A stretch of 64,000 nt of DNA from Flavobacteriaceae bacterium UBA3159. Its GTDB lineage: Bacteria > Bacteroidota > Bacteroidia > Flavobacteriales > Flavobacteriaceae. Every line of letters starts with the position of its first letter. The first letter of the stretch is position 1. This document shows positions 52,837 through 62,111 of the stretch, one piece after another. The notes under the pieces were generated by a model that made no database searches, had not been told where the DNA came from, and saw only the letters and a list, made by a program, of their open reading frames with translations. The DNA lies in the NCBI GenBank assembly GCA_002364535.1, contig DEYL01000002.1:62001-126000 (forward strand). The letters are read 5' to 3'. The position numbers and the translations under genes are program-made.

Positions 52837-54414
52837 ATGAAAAAAAATATTTTTTACATATTATTAATTGGATTGATTACACTTTACTCGTGTACTGACG
52901 ATTTCGCGGAATTAAACACCAATCCTAACCAAATAACTACTGAATCCCTTAAACAAAATTTTAATCATGTTGGAGCTTATTTTCCTTCTATGTTAAAAGC
53001 TATTAGTGGAAACCAGGTTATGCATAATCTTAATAATGACTCATGGGTAAGACATTATGCTACACCAACTCCTTTTGTCGGAGGTATAAATAATACGACT
53101 TATTATCCTAGATGGATCCACCAATATTGGAACCGTATCTATGGAAGTATTATGGCTCCTGGAAGACAAGTTATTCAGATTGCTGAAGAAGGTGGTTATG
53201 ACATGTTTGTTCAATGGACAAAACTAATACAGATCCTTGCCGCTTCAAGGCTTAGTGCCTACCATGGACCTATTATTTACTCAAATTATGGGACTCAAGG
53301 AGATGTAATGTATGATACTGAGGCTGAACTATATACGACTTGGTTTTCAGAGTTAGACAAAGTTGTTTCTACATTTTCATCTGATACATCATATTCAGGT
53401 TTCAAAGATTTTGATGCAAGTTATGGTGGTAGTATACCCCATTGGATTAAAATGGCTAATTCGCTTAGGCTTAGATTAGCTATGAGGATTTCTAAAGTAA
53501 ATCCTACCCTTGCAAAGACTGAAGGAGAAAAAGCAATCAATGATCCAGGTGGATTAATAACTACTAATGCAGAGAATCTCATGCTATCTCTATATGGAGA
53601 TCCATTTCACGAGGTAACTATTGGTTTTTCATGGAATGATACACGTATGAGTGCATCAATGGAGTCAATTCTTGGTGGTTATGATGATCCTAGAGCTCCT
53701 AAATACTGGTCTCCAGTTGCAGATGCATCATTAGTAGCTGATCATCCCACCTTCCCTTACAAGGGCATTAGAAATGGTGCTTACCTAGCTTCTAAGGCAC
53801 TTCACTTGCCATATTCTAATATTAGTGAAGATTTTAAATCAGCTTCTGATAGAAAACTCGTTGATGCAGCAGAAGTTCATTTTGCATTAGCTGAAGCTAG
53901 TCTTAGAGGATGGTCTACTCCTTTGACGGCACATGCCCACTACGAGGAAGGTGTAAAACAGTCTTTCGCTTACTGGGGAGCTGGTGGTGTAGATGCCTAT
54001 TTAGCAAATAATTCAGGTACTCCACTTAATTATGACGACGTTGTTGAGACTGGTGATGTTAATGATTTTGTCTCGAGAATATCTGCAACTGTTGCTTGGG
54101 ATGAAACTGGCACTAATGAGGAAAAACTTGAAAAAATCATGACACAAAAGTGGATTGCTGCTTATACTAATTCTATTGAAGCTTGGGTTGATCACAGAAG
54201 AACCGGATACCCGAAACTTCCTTATAATTATCAAAATGATAGTAACTCTGATTTTGGAGTTGTTCCTGGTGATGAGTTTATGAAGAGAATGGTGTTTCCA
54301 GTTGGTGAGAAAACCAATAATGCATCCGGTTATTCTGATGCTGTCTCAAAACTTGGTGGACCTGACGAAATTAATACTAGGTTGTATTGGGATACTGGAG
54401 GATCAAACTTCTAA
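52837..54414 (+). CDS. susD: SusD/RagB-family surface lipoprotein
   Basis: This 525-residue lipoprotein (lipobox LYSC, Cys19) begins with the typical TDDFAELNTNPNQITTESL. Middle segments include WIKMANSLRLRLAMRISKVN and VHFALAEASLRGWS (TPR-like helices), and near the end RRTGYPKLPYNYQNDSNSDF and RMVFPVGEKTNNASGY. It belongs to the SusD-like_2 branch. It acts as the lid and ligand-capture subunit of the SusC transporter. A strong terminator follows 25 bp after the stop. Confidence 0.94.
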   Translation: MKKNIFYILLIGLITLYSCTDDFAELNTNPNQITTESLKQNFNHVGAYFPSMLKAISGNQVMHNLNNDSWVRHYATPTPFVGGINNTTYYPRWIHQYWNRIYGSIMAPGRQVIQIAEEGGYDMFVQWTKLIQILAASRLSAYHGPIIYSNYGTQGDVMYDTEAELYTTWFSELDKVVSTFSSDTSYSGFKDFDASYGGSIPHWIKMANSLRLRLAMRISKVNPTLAKTEGEKAINDPGGLITTNAENLMLSLYGDPFHEVTIGFSWNDTRMSASMESILGGYDDPRAPKYWSPVADASLVADHPTFPYKGIRNGAYLASKALHLPYSNISEDFKSASDRKLVDAAEVHFALAEASLRGWSTPLTAHAHYEEGVKQSFAYWGAGGVDAYLANNSGTPLNYDDVVETGDVNDFVSRISATVAWDETGTNEEKLEKIMTQKWIAAYTNSIEAWVDHRRTGYPKLPYNYQNDSNSDFGVVPGDEFMKRMVFPVGEKTNNASGYSDAVSKLGGPDEINTRLYWDTGGSNF

Positions 54415-54439
54415 ATTTCATTCTTAGTATTGATAGAAT

Positions 54440-54473
54440 AAAAGCCTGTAATTTTACAGGCTTTTGTTTTTTT
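54440..54473 (+). terminator. Rho-independent terminator after susD
   Basis: AAAAGCCTGTAA at 54440-54451 pairs with TTACAGGCTTTT at 54454-54465, closely followed by a run of Ts (54467-54473). This is the most convincing terminator in the window. It should separate susCD mRNA from the following lipoprotein gene. Confidence 0.85.
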
Positions 54474-54509
54474 AATTGTATATATCTATGTCTTAAAAAA
54501 ATAGCCATC

Positions 54510-57500
54510 ATGAATAAAACCTTATTACTCAAAAATATTTTGTTTTTGTTCTTTATAGGATTGCTATCTTGTACCCCTTCCGCAGATAAAATGTTTACCC
54601 TAATGCCCTCTCGTGTGACAGGCATCAATTTTAAAAATCCATTAAAAGAAACTGAGCAGTTTAATGTACTCAACTATGGGTATTTATACAATGGTGGGGG
54701 AGTTGCTATCGGAGACATCAACAATGACGGCCTTTCTGACATCTATTTTACAGGAAATATGGTTGGCAGTAGGCTATACCTCAATCAGGGTGATTTTAAG
54801 TTTAAGGAAATTGCAGAGCCAGCAGGAGTCTTTGCATCAGGACTGTGGAATACTGGAACCACCATGGCCGATGTAAATGGGGACGGCCTTGTAGATATTT
54901 ATGTTTGTCGTTCTGCGGCAAAAAATCCTGACAGTAGAAAAAATTTACTTTTTATCAATAATGGGGATTTAACCTTTTCAGAAAAAGGGAAAGAATATGG
55001 TGTAGACGATTCAGGCTATACAACACAAGGGGCCTTTTTTGATTATGACAATGACGGGGATCTTGATCTCTACGTTCTCAACCACTCCACTCAAGAATTC
55101 GCCGGATTAGGAAAAATTTCAAGACATCACAAAAAACAAAAAAACAAATCCTACTCAGATAAACTGATGAGAAACGACAATGGAAAATTTGTCGACGTTA
55201 GTGACGAGGTAGGATTGATATCCAATATACTTGGATTTGGCTTGGGAGTGGCTGTTTCAGATCTAAATAATGATGGGTGGTTGGACCTCTATATTTCCAA
55301 TGACTACAACGAACAAGATTATCTCTATCTGAATAATGGAGATGGTACCTTCTCAGAAAATTTGGAAAATTATATTGGCCATGTTTCCCTCTATTCAATG
55401 GGATCCGATATTGCTGATATTAACAATGACGGGCTGACGGATATAATGACGCTCGACATGCTTCCCGAGGGGAATTATAGGATCAAAATGACCTCCGGTC
55501 CGGATAATTTCGAAAAATTAAGTCACTTGGATAAAAATGGTTTTTACCACCAAACCATGAGGAACATGTTACAACTCAATCGAGGTGGAGAGTACTTTTC
55601 TGAGATCGGTCAATTTTCAGGTGTCTCTAATACCGATTGGAGTTGGGCTTCTTTGTTTGCCGACCTGGACAATGACGGCTACAAAGATCTTTTTATTACC
55701 AATGGCTACCGGAAAGATTATACCAATATGGATTTTATGAATTATGTGGTTCAGGAAAAAATCAATGAGCGAAAGACCAAAGAAAAAATTAAACTTACCG
55801 AACTCATTGAAAAAATGCCTTCAACGATGGAGGAAAACTACACATATAAAAACAATGGTGATTTGACCTTTTCTAAGATGAATAAAGACTGGGGTATCGA
55901 CCAAAAGACACTGTCTAATGGAGCAGCTTATGCCGATCTAGATAATGACGGAGATATGGACCTGATCGTTAATAACATTGATGAAAAGGCCTTTATTTAT
56001 AGAAATAATGCCGAAAAGTTTACCCAAAACAACTACTTAAAAATAGCATTGCACGGCGCAGGGAAAAATAAATTGGGTGTGGGGGCCAAAATAAAACTAA
56101 CTGCCGGAGGAATGACCCAAATGCAAGAGCTTTTGAATACCAGAGGATATCAGTCTTCCGTAGATTTCAATCTGATTTTTGGTATTGGCCAATCTACTAC
56201 TGTCGACCAATTAGAAGTCATTTGGCCCAATCAAAAAAAGCAGATAATTACCGACCTTGAACCCAATCAAACTCTTACCTTATATCAAAAAGATGCTGTA
56301 GATGATGTGATCCTGGAAAAAGATACAAACACCAAACTATTTCAGGAAGCTATTGAACTCGATTTTACCCATAGGGAAAACAATTATAACGATTTTAAAA
56401 GAGAGATCATGCTACCGCACATGCTCTCCACATTAGGGCCAAAACTCGCCATAGGCGATGTCAATGGAGACGGATTAGAGGACGCCTTTATCGGAGGTGC
56501 CAAGGGAGCTGTTGGTGGAATTTTCCTCCAAACCCGATCGGGTGGCTTTGTCAAATCTAATAAAATTGATTTGCAACCCGATGCTGTCTCAGAGGATATG
56601 GGTGCCTTATTTTTTGATGCAGACGGGGATAAAGATTTGGATTTGTATGTCGTCAGTGGAGGAAATGAGTTTGAAAAAACAGATCCTGCCCTTAAAGACC
56701 GCCTTTACATTAACCGTGGAAAAGGAAATTTCATCAAATCAAAAAAAAATCTTCCTCATTTTACCTCCAGTGGATCTGTGGTAAAAGCTGCAGACTATGA
56801 CAATGATGGGGATCAAGACCTGTTCATCGGAGGGAGGATTTTACCCAATCAATATCCCTATGCACCAAACAGTTACCTGTTTGAAAATAACGGAAAAGGA
56901 ATTTTTGAAGACGTTACAGATGACATAGCTGAAGGCTTGAAAAACATTGGAATGGTTTCCGATGCGCTTTGGACTGACTTCAATAAGGACAACCAACCTG
57001 ATCTAATGCTGGTGGGGGAGTGGATGCCCATCACATTATTCGAAAATCAAAACGGCAATTTTAAAAACATTTCAGAGGAGGTAGGATTTAAAAACTCTGA
57101 TGGATGGTGGAATACTCTTGCCCAGGCTGATTTTGATCAAGACGGTGATATGGATTATGTGGCCGGTAATTTCGGGTTGAACTCACAGTTAAAAACCTCT
57201 GTGGAGTATCCCATTGGGATCTTCGCTAAAGACTACGATAAAAATGGTTCTGTCGACCCTATTTTATCTTGTTATGATGAAGGAAAAAATTATCCGGTAT
57301 TCTCTAAGGACGATATTCAACAACAATTGACCATCCTTAAAAATAGATTTGTACGATACAATGAATATGCCGATTTGACCATTGATGAAATTTTTACTCC
57401 CCAGGAATTGGAGGGCTCTAAGGTTTTATATGCTAAAAATTTTGAGACCAGTATCATAGAGAATTTGGGGAATGGTCAATTTAAAATAACCGCACTTCCC

Positions 57501-57815
57501 AAAGAGACTCAGTTGTCTCCCATTTATGGATTGGTTACAGGTGATTATAATCAAGACGGACACCTCGATATTGTGATGGGTGGAAATTTTACCAGTTCCA
57601 GGGTAAAATTCGGACACTACGATGCCATCAGGGGCATTTGCCTGTTGGGCAATGGAAAAGGGCAGTTCAGATTCGAAGACGCCTCAGAAACAGGCTTGAT
57701 GTTATCCGGCGAAGTCAGGGATATTCAGAAAATCATTTCTGCTCGTGGAGAAGAATATTTGATTTTTAGTCGAAACAATGATACGCCAAAAATCTATAAA
57801 ACCAACCTAAACTAA
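54510..57815 (+). CDS. FG-GAP/VCBS-repeat lipoprotein with ASPIC/UnbV domain
   Basis: This 1101-residue surface lipoprotein has a signal MNKTLLLKNILFLFFIGLLSC. It contains numerous FG-GAP-type blades with calcium loops of the form DxNxDGxxD (INNDGLSDIY, NGDGLVDIYV, YDNDGDLDLY, DQDGDMDYVA) that build beta-propellers. Between two propellers, about residues 510-590, is an ASPIC/UnbV-like domain (LGVGAKIKLTAGGMTQMQEL, QLEVIWPNQKKQII). Such proteins are frequently encoded with SusC/D pairs; their role in binding or processing substrate is not settled. The frame runs upstream to 54387 through the terminator, but the ATG at 54510 gives the lipoprotein signal. Confidence 0.9.
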   Translation: MNKTLLLKNILFLFFIGLLSCTPSADKMFTLMPSRVTGINFKNPLKETEQFNVLNYGYLYNGGGVAIGDINNDGLSDIYFTGNMVGSRLYLNQGDFKFKEIAEPAGVFASGLWNTGTTMADVNGDGLVDIYVCRSAAKNPDSRKNLLFINNGDLTFSEKGKEYGVDDSGYTTQGAFFDYDNDGDLDLYVLNHSTQEFAGLGKISRHHKKQKNKSYSDKLMRNDNGKFVDVSDEVGLISNILGFGLGVAVSDLNNDGWLDLYISNDYNEQDYLYLNNGDGTFSENLENYIGHVSLYSMGSDIADINNDGLTDIMTLDMLPEGNYRIKMTSGPDNFEKLSHLDKNGFYHQTMRNMLQLNRGGEYFSEIGQFSGVSNTDWSWASLFADLDNDGYKDLFITNGYRKDYTNMDFMNYVVQEKINERKTKEKIKLTELIEKMPSTMEENYTYKNNGDLTFSKMNKDWGIDQKTLSNGAAYADLDNDGDMDLIVNNIDEKAFIYRNNAEKFTQNNYLKIALHGAGKNKLGVGAKIKLTAGGMTQMQELLNTRGYQSSVDFNLIFGIGQSTTVDQLEVIWPNQKKQIITDLEPNQTLTLYQKDAVDDVILEKDTNTKLFQEAIELDFTHRENNYNDFKREIMLPHMLSTLGPKLAIGDVNGDGLEDAFIGGAKGAVGGIFLQTRSGGFVKSNKIDLQPDAVSEDMGALFFDADGDKDLDLYVVSGGNEFEKTDPALKDRLYINRGKGNFIKSKKNLPHFTSSGSVVKAADYDNDGDQDLFIGGRILPNQYPYAPNSYLFENNGKGIFEDVTDDIAEGLKNIGMVSDALWTDFNKDNQPDLMLVGEWMPITLFENQNGNFKNISEEVGFKNSDGWWNTLAQADFDQDGDMDYVAGNFGLNSQLKTSVEYPIGIFAKDYDKNGSVDPILSCYDEGKNYPVFSKDDIQQQLTILKNRFVRYNEYADLTIDEIFTPQELEGSKVLYAKNFETSIIENLGNGQFKITALPKETQLSPIYGLVTGDYNQDGHLDIVMGGNFTSSRVKFGHYDAIRGICLLGNGKGQFRFEDASETGLMLSGEVRDIQKIISARGEEYLIFSRNNDTPKIYKTNLN

Positions 57816-57819
57816 CACC

Positions 57820-58545
57820 ATGATCTCCCCCAATCAATTAAATTTTTTTGAACAGGAGGGTTATTTAGCACTGGAAGATATTCTCAGTGTTCAAGACATG
57901 ACATTTTACGTTCAAACTTATGATGCTTTTATCAATAACGAATTTGACACCTCTAATTTGAGATCAGATCTGTCCGGTAAACAAGACAATGACAAGGAGT
58001 ACATTACTCAAATCATGCTTCCCTCAAGAATTTATCCGGATTTACTCCAGCTCTCCATGCATCAAAAAGGTTTAGCGATTGCCCGGCAACTGTTGGGGGA
58101 AGATATGATATTAGATTTTGATATGCTGATCAACAAGGCCCCGCATACCAACCAACCCACTCCATGGCACCAGGATGCCGCTTATTGGATCGATATGCCC
58201 GACAAAAGAGCATTGAGTATTTGGTTTGCCATTGACGAGGCTACTCTCGACAATGGCTGTATGTGGTACACGCCCAAATCTCATAAATTGCCCTTGAGGG
58301 AACACCATCAGCCCCTGGGCAAAGGAGCGCTTCAGTGCATTGGCTCTGAGGGAGAGAGTATGGCAGTTCCCCTAAAACCGGGTTCTTGTGCCATTCACCA
58401 TGGGCATACGCTTCATTACAGTCGTGGAAATTCTACCTCCGGGCACCGCCGGGCATTCATCCTCAATTTTCGACCCAAAAAAATGGTGGAGTTGGAAAGA
58501 GAGCAGGGCATGGATCACTCCGGGAATAGACAGGTGAGGGCCTAA
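57820..58545 (+). CDS. Phytanoyl-CoA dioxygenase (PhyH) family oxygenase
   Basis: This 241-residue cytoplasmic Fe(II)/2-oxoglutarate-dependent oxygenase has the iron-binding HxD in TPWHQDAAYWIDMPD (about residue 115) and the distal His region in CAIHHGHTLHYSRGNSTSGH, where Arg in HRRAFILNF is placed to hold 2-oxoglutarate. The length fits short bacterial PhyH proteins. It is 4 bp after the FG-GAP gene, so they are co-transcribed, and its stop meets the convergent serine hydrolase end with a 3-bp gap. The substrate is unknown; hydroxylation of a small imported compound is an inference. Confidence 0.9.
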   Translation: MISPNQLNFFEQEGYLALEDILSVQDMTFYVQTYDAFINNEFDTSNLRSDLSGKQDNDKEYITQIMLPSRIYPDLLQLSMHQKGLAIARQLLGEDMILDFDMLINKAPHTNQPTPWHQDAAYWIDMPDKRALSIWFAIDEATLDNGCMWYTPKSHKLPLREHHQPLGKGALQCIGSEGESMAVPLKPGSCAIHHGHTLHYSRGNSTSGHRRAFILNFRPKKMVELEREQGMDHSGNRQVRA

Positions 58546-58548
58546 AAG

Positions 58549-59799
58549 TTAATTATCTTCAATAGCAACATCCAAAATACTACCCCTTATACTCAAACGG
58601 TAAAGGTTCTTTTGTTCTCTTGTTGGATAAACCCTATTGGAAAGAAAAATCATAAAACATTGATTAACGGGATCCACCCATACCAAATTCCCGGTAAATC
58701 CACTGTGACCAAAACTTTCTGGAGTGCATTTTTCTGATGGATATCGTTCTGAGGGGATAGAATCCAACGTGGGTTTGTCAAAGCCAAGCCCTCTTCGATT
58801 GTCAGAATTAGGATAAGTTCGTGATGTAAAGAGTTCTAAGGTTTCTGGTTTTAAATATTGCTTTCCTTCAAACTGTCCACCATTAATAAACATTATCAAT
58901 AATTTGGCCAGTGAAGATGCATTGGCGAACAGTCCTGCGTTACCGGAAATGCCTCCCATCAAACCGGCGGCTTCGTCGTGAACCCAACCGTGTACCAATG
59001 TTTTTCTAAATAGAGAATCCATTTCGGTGGGAACGATTTCTTTTTTTGGATAATCATAACTGGGGTTAAAGGTCAATCGCTCTATGCCCATGGGATCGTA
59101 AAAATGACTGTCCAAAAATTCATCAAAGGGCTGCCCACTCATCTGTTCCACCATATCCGGCAAAAGAAAAAACAATAGGCCTGAGTATCGGTACTCTCCA
59201 ATTTTTTCGACCGGAGTTCTTTTGATTCTCCGCATTATTTTTCTCTGATATTTTCTGTGTATAAACAAAGAGTCTGAGAGGGGATCCGGGTACCTTTTAT
59301 TTTGTGAGGGAGAAAGGGTTCTGGATTTCAGTTTTCCATTTTTTCGCCTTACGGTATTTTGGTGTTCGATGTAGGGTAACCATCCAGCTTGGTGGCTGAG
59401 GACTTCCCGAAAAGTACTGTGTTTTTTATTGGTGTTTTTGATCAGTGGAATGTAGTCCGCAACCTTACGATCCAAATCTATGTCGTACAGCTCGTACAAT
59501 TTCATAAAGGCTAGGGTGCTGGCCAAAATTTTGGTTACGGAGGCCAAGTCATACAGATGGTGGTTTTCTACCCGAACAATAGAATCATAGGTGTGAAATC
59601 CATAACTTTTATTGAGTCTTATGCTGTCATGCTTAAAAATCAATACTTGAGCCCCCGGATATGCCTTTTGCTGAATTCCTATTTGAACAATGGAGTCAAT
59701 TTTGTAGTCCAAAGTATCATTGAGAGGGCTGTTAAGCGAATCTTGCCCTTGTAGCCCAAGAGTCCATACCATTGAAAAAAGGAAAATCACTTTTTTCAT
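58549..59799 (-). CDS. Exported serine hydrolase (beta-lactamase family)
   Basis: This 416-residue protein has a signal peptide (MKKVIFLFSMVWTLGLQGQD) and a class C-like serine hydrolase domain: SxxK as SVTK in YDLASVTKILASTLAFM (about residue 87), YRYSGLLFFLL at the YxN position and FGHSGFTGNLVW replacing KTG. It could be a peptidase, esterase or amidase. It is the last gene of the six-gene minus-strand operon, 12 bp after the first RidA gene, so it may release the substrate handled by the enzymes upstream. Confidence 0.9.
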   Translation of the reverse strand: MKKVIFLFSMVWTLGLQGQDSLNSPLNDTLDYKIDSIVQIGIQQKAYPGAQVLIFKHDSIRLNKSYGFHTYDSIVRVENHHLYDLASVTKILASTLAFMKLYELYDIDLDRKVADYIPLIKNTNKKHSTFREVLSHQAGWLPYIEHQNTVRRKNGKLKSRTLSPSQNKRYPDPLSDSLFIHRKYQRKIMRRIKRTPVEKIGEYRYSGLLFFLLPDMVEQMSGQPFDEFLDSHFYDPMGIERLTFNPSYDYPKKEIVPTEMDSLFRKTLVHGWVHDEAAGLMGGISGNAGLFANASSLAKLLIMFINGGQFEGKQYLKPETLELFTSRTYPNSDNRRGLGFDKPTLDSIPSERYPSEKCTPESFGHSGFTGNLVWVDPVNQCFMIFLSNRVYPTREQKNLYRLSIRGSILDVAIEDN

Positions 59800-59811
59800 A
59801 AGGATTGTTTT

Positions 59812-60372
59812 TTATTCAATTTCGACAATCACATCGATCTCTACCGCAATATTAAAGGGTAAAGATGCCATTCCTACGGCAGCCCGGGTGTGTTTTCCCC
59901 TTTCACCGAAAACAGCAACCATAAGGTCTGAAAAACCATTAACCACACTGGGGTGCTGTGTAAAATCGGGAGCAGCATTGACCATGCCTGTGGCCCTGAT
60001 GATTCTTTTGACCCTGCTCAGATCTCCCAATGCGCTTTTTAGTATGGCGATTTGATTGATACCGGTCAGTCGGGCTGCCTCGTATCCCTCTTCGATACTC
60101 AAATCGGCACCTACTTTTCCGGCGATAAAGTTTCCATCCGGTTTTAGAGGACCGTTACCGGAGAGGAAAAGCAAATTTCCTACTTGAACGGTATTGACAA
60201 AATTGGCAACCGGGGAGGCGGGTTGGGGGAGTACGATTCCCATACTGTCCAATTTAGCCTCCGGATTGAAATCGGCTTTGACTTCTACGGTTTTGTTTTG
60301 TGCTTGGGGTGAACCACAGGAAACCAGGGAAAGCCCAAAACTCAAAACCATTAAATATAGAATTTTCTTCAT
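59812..60372 (-). CDS. RidA-family enamine/imine deaminase, lipoprotein form
   Basis: This 186-residue protein has a lipoprotein signal (SFGLSLVSCGSPQAQ, Cys19), then a linker and a RidA/YjgF domain (about 55-185). Residues expected for activity are visible: the arginine in GKHTRAAVGMASLP and the glutamate in IAVEIDVIVEIE. Cytosolic RidA proteins hydrolyse reactive enamines such as 2-aminoacrylate released by PLP enzymes. This copy is exported and lies 8 bp after an exported PLP enzyme gene, which supports a shared task outside the cytoplasm. It differs clearly from the second RidA encoded nearby. Confidence 0.9.
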   Translation of the reverse strand: MKKILYLMVLSFGLSLVSCGSPQAQNKTVEVKADFNPEAKLDSMGIVLPQPASPVANFVNTVQVGNLLFLSGNGPLKPDGNFIAGKVGADLSIEEGYEAARLTGINQIAILKSALGDLSRVKRIIRATGMVNAAPDFTQHPSVVNGFSDLMVAVFGERGKHTRAAVGMASLPFNIAVEIDVIVEIE

Positions 60373-60380
60373 GACTTTTT

Positions 60381-61598
60381 TTAAATGGCTGATGATAAAA
60401 TTTCTTTTACTCTTTTGGCAACGATACGCTCTTGACCGGGTACCATCATCCAGGTGGTTATCCCAACGCTCTTGGAATCTCCTACGGTTTGAATCGAGGG
60501 GTGGCCCTCCGCCAGTTGTTTCCTTACTTCGTTAGGACTTATTTTCACTTTCTTTTCATCCCAACGAATGCGTAAACTGGGGACATGGTTGGCGTAGGGC
60601 GGAACGTGAATTTCAGTTTCCACTCCCGCTATTGAGGTGGCGCTGTCACTGATGAGTTGGATCTGTGATTCCCACATTTCCCATTCTTTGTCGTGGTCTT
60701 TTTCAAGATACAATTCCAAAGCTGCCAACATACCTAAAACTTCTTCCTTGTTGACTTTCATCCCTCGACCAATGGTTTCTCCCCGGGGTGGAGTGTGCAT
60801 TCGCGCTGCTTCGATATATTCTCTTTTACCCAAAAGTAAACCGGCACTTTGTGGACCTCTCAATCCTTTACCCCCTGAGAAAGCAACCAGGTCAAATCCC
60901 ATTTTAGTGAAGCGAAATAGATTTTCTACCGGAGGTACATCTGCGGCACAGTCAATAAAAGTGGGGATATTATGTTTTTTTCCTAGCGCAATAAACTCTT
61001 CCCACTTGATTTCGCCCTGGTCGGTATGAGCATTGAGAAACCAAAGCATACAGGTTTTGTCTGTGATCGCCTTTTCTAATTGTTTGGCGGTTTTTACCTT
61101 GACCACTTTGGCACCGACATTAGTCAGTGCTTGGGCATATCCAATGGTGTGAGATTCTTGTATAATGACCTCGTTTTTCATCCCATCAGTATTGGGAAGT
61201 TGTTTTACTTTTTTTGGATCTTTTCCGGTGAGGATACCTGCCATTCCGATGCTCATGGCACCAAAACATCCCGAAGAAACCGTTGCATATTCACACTCTA
61301 ATAATTCGGCGATACGTTCTCCTACTTTATCTTGTAAATCATCCAAATTGACGTATTCGGTGGCCCCGTAGCTGACGGCTTCAATCACTTCTTTGGGCAT
61401 GAGTGATCCTGTCATTGAGGTATAGGTTCCAGCCGCGTTGATGAATGTTCTGAGACCGAGTTCTTTGAAAAAATCTCTTCTCAAACTCGAAACTACTGCT
61501 GCGGTTTTGGATTGTGCCAACAGCGATTGGGTTCCTAGGAGACTTCCCGCAAAGGGAAGGGTAGCTAATGATTGAAGTACTTTTCTTCTGTTGATCAT
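60381..61598 (-). CDS. Exported SelA-like PLP-dependent enzyme
   Basis: This 405-residue fold-type I PLP enzyme has the SelA/DgaE-like look: INAAGTYTSMTGSLMPKEVI, VSSGCFGAMSIGMAGILTGK, the carboxylate loop FIDCAADVPPVE, and the Schiff-base lysine in FSGGKGLRGPQSAG (Lys244). It starts with MINRRKVLQSLATLPFAGSL, a twin-arginine-like export signal that cytosolic relatives lack. It has no tRNA-binding N-domain, so it is not selenocysteine synthase; relatives include ammonia-lyase and eliminase activities. RidA genes lie on both sides, consistent with a reaction that releases an enamine. Confidence 0.88.
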   Translation of the reverse strand: MINRRKVLQSLATLPFAGSLLGTQSLLAQSKTAAVVSSLRRDFFKELGLRTFINAAGTYTSMTGSLMPKEVIEAVSYGATEYVNLDDLQDKVGERIAELLECEYATVSSGCFGAMSIGMAGILTGKDPKKVKQLPNTDGMKNEVIIQESHTIGYAQALTNVGAKVVKVKTAKQLEKAITDKTCMLWFLNAHTDQGEIKWEEFIALGKKHNIPTFIDCAADVPPVENLFRFTKMGFDLVAFSGGKGLRGPQSAGLLLGKREYIEAARMHTPPRGETIGRGMKVNKEEVLGMLAALELYLEKDHDKEWEMWESQIQLISDSATSIAGVETEIHVPPYANHVPSLRIRWDEKKVKISPNEVRKQLAEGHPSIQTVGDSKSVGITTWMMVPGQERIVAKRVKEILSSAI

Positions 61599-61621
61599 AA
61601 TTTTATTTTTTTTGATTTAAT

Positions 61622-62086
61622 TTAATCTACTGCAGCGATACAATCGATTTCAACTAATGAATTTCCGGGAACACCACCGTAGGTGGCTACTGTGGTTCTG
61701 ACCGGTGGATTTTCACCAAAACGACCTCTGTAAACCTCGTTCATTTTGTGGTAGTCTGCCAAGTCTGCAAGGTAAACATTTACTTTAAGAACCTGTTCCA
61801 TGGAAGAACCGTTTCGTTCTAACTCTTTTTGTACTTCGTTCAAAACGTGATCGGTATGGGCCTTGATGTCTCCATCAAAATGAGCTCCTTTTCCTGCTAT
61901 GTATAAGGTGTTTCCATGTCTGACAGCTCCGGAAAATAAGGGCATTTTCTGATCTTCAACGATTTTACCTACTACTTCTTTTTTGCTTTTGGCAGGGGCT
62001 GCTTTTACAGTTGCTACACCAAACAAGGCAGCCATTCCCATTCCAATATTCTTTAATACAGATCTTCTTTTTTCGTTATGTTTCAT
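61622..62086 (-). CDS. RidA-family protein with twin-arginine-like signal
   Basis: This 154-residue protein starts MKHNEKRRSVLKNIGMGMAA with a twin-arginine-like motif and a hydrophobic stretch, then a RidA domain (about 45-153). The key arginine is in NPPVRTTVATYGG and the glutamate in LVEIDCIAAVD. Like the other RidA in this operon it should act outside the cytoplasm. The different signal type suggests one copy is soluble in the periplasm or membrane-tethered by its signal, and the other lipid-anchored. It is 23 bp before the PLP enzyme gene. Confidence 0.9.
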   Translation of the reverse strand: MKHNEKRRSVLKNIGMGMAALFGVATVKAAPAKSKKEVVGKIVEDQKMPLFSGAVRHGNTLYIAGKGAHFDGDIKAHTDHVLNEVQKELERNGSSMEQVLKVNVYLADLADYHKMNEVYRGRFGENPPVRTTVATYGGVPGNSLVEIDCIAAVD

Positions 62087-62111
62087 CTTTTTAAATTTTA
62101 TTGTTAAACTA

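Noticed and set aside
54387..54509. 41-codon extension of the FG-GAP gene
   Set aside because: It runs through the susD end and a terminator hairpin; the ATG at 54510 gives a proper lipoprotein signal.
60194..61371. Plus-strand frames opposite the RidA and PLP enzyme genes
   Set aside because: They have no start context or domains and mirror conserved coding sequence on the other strand.
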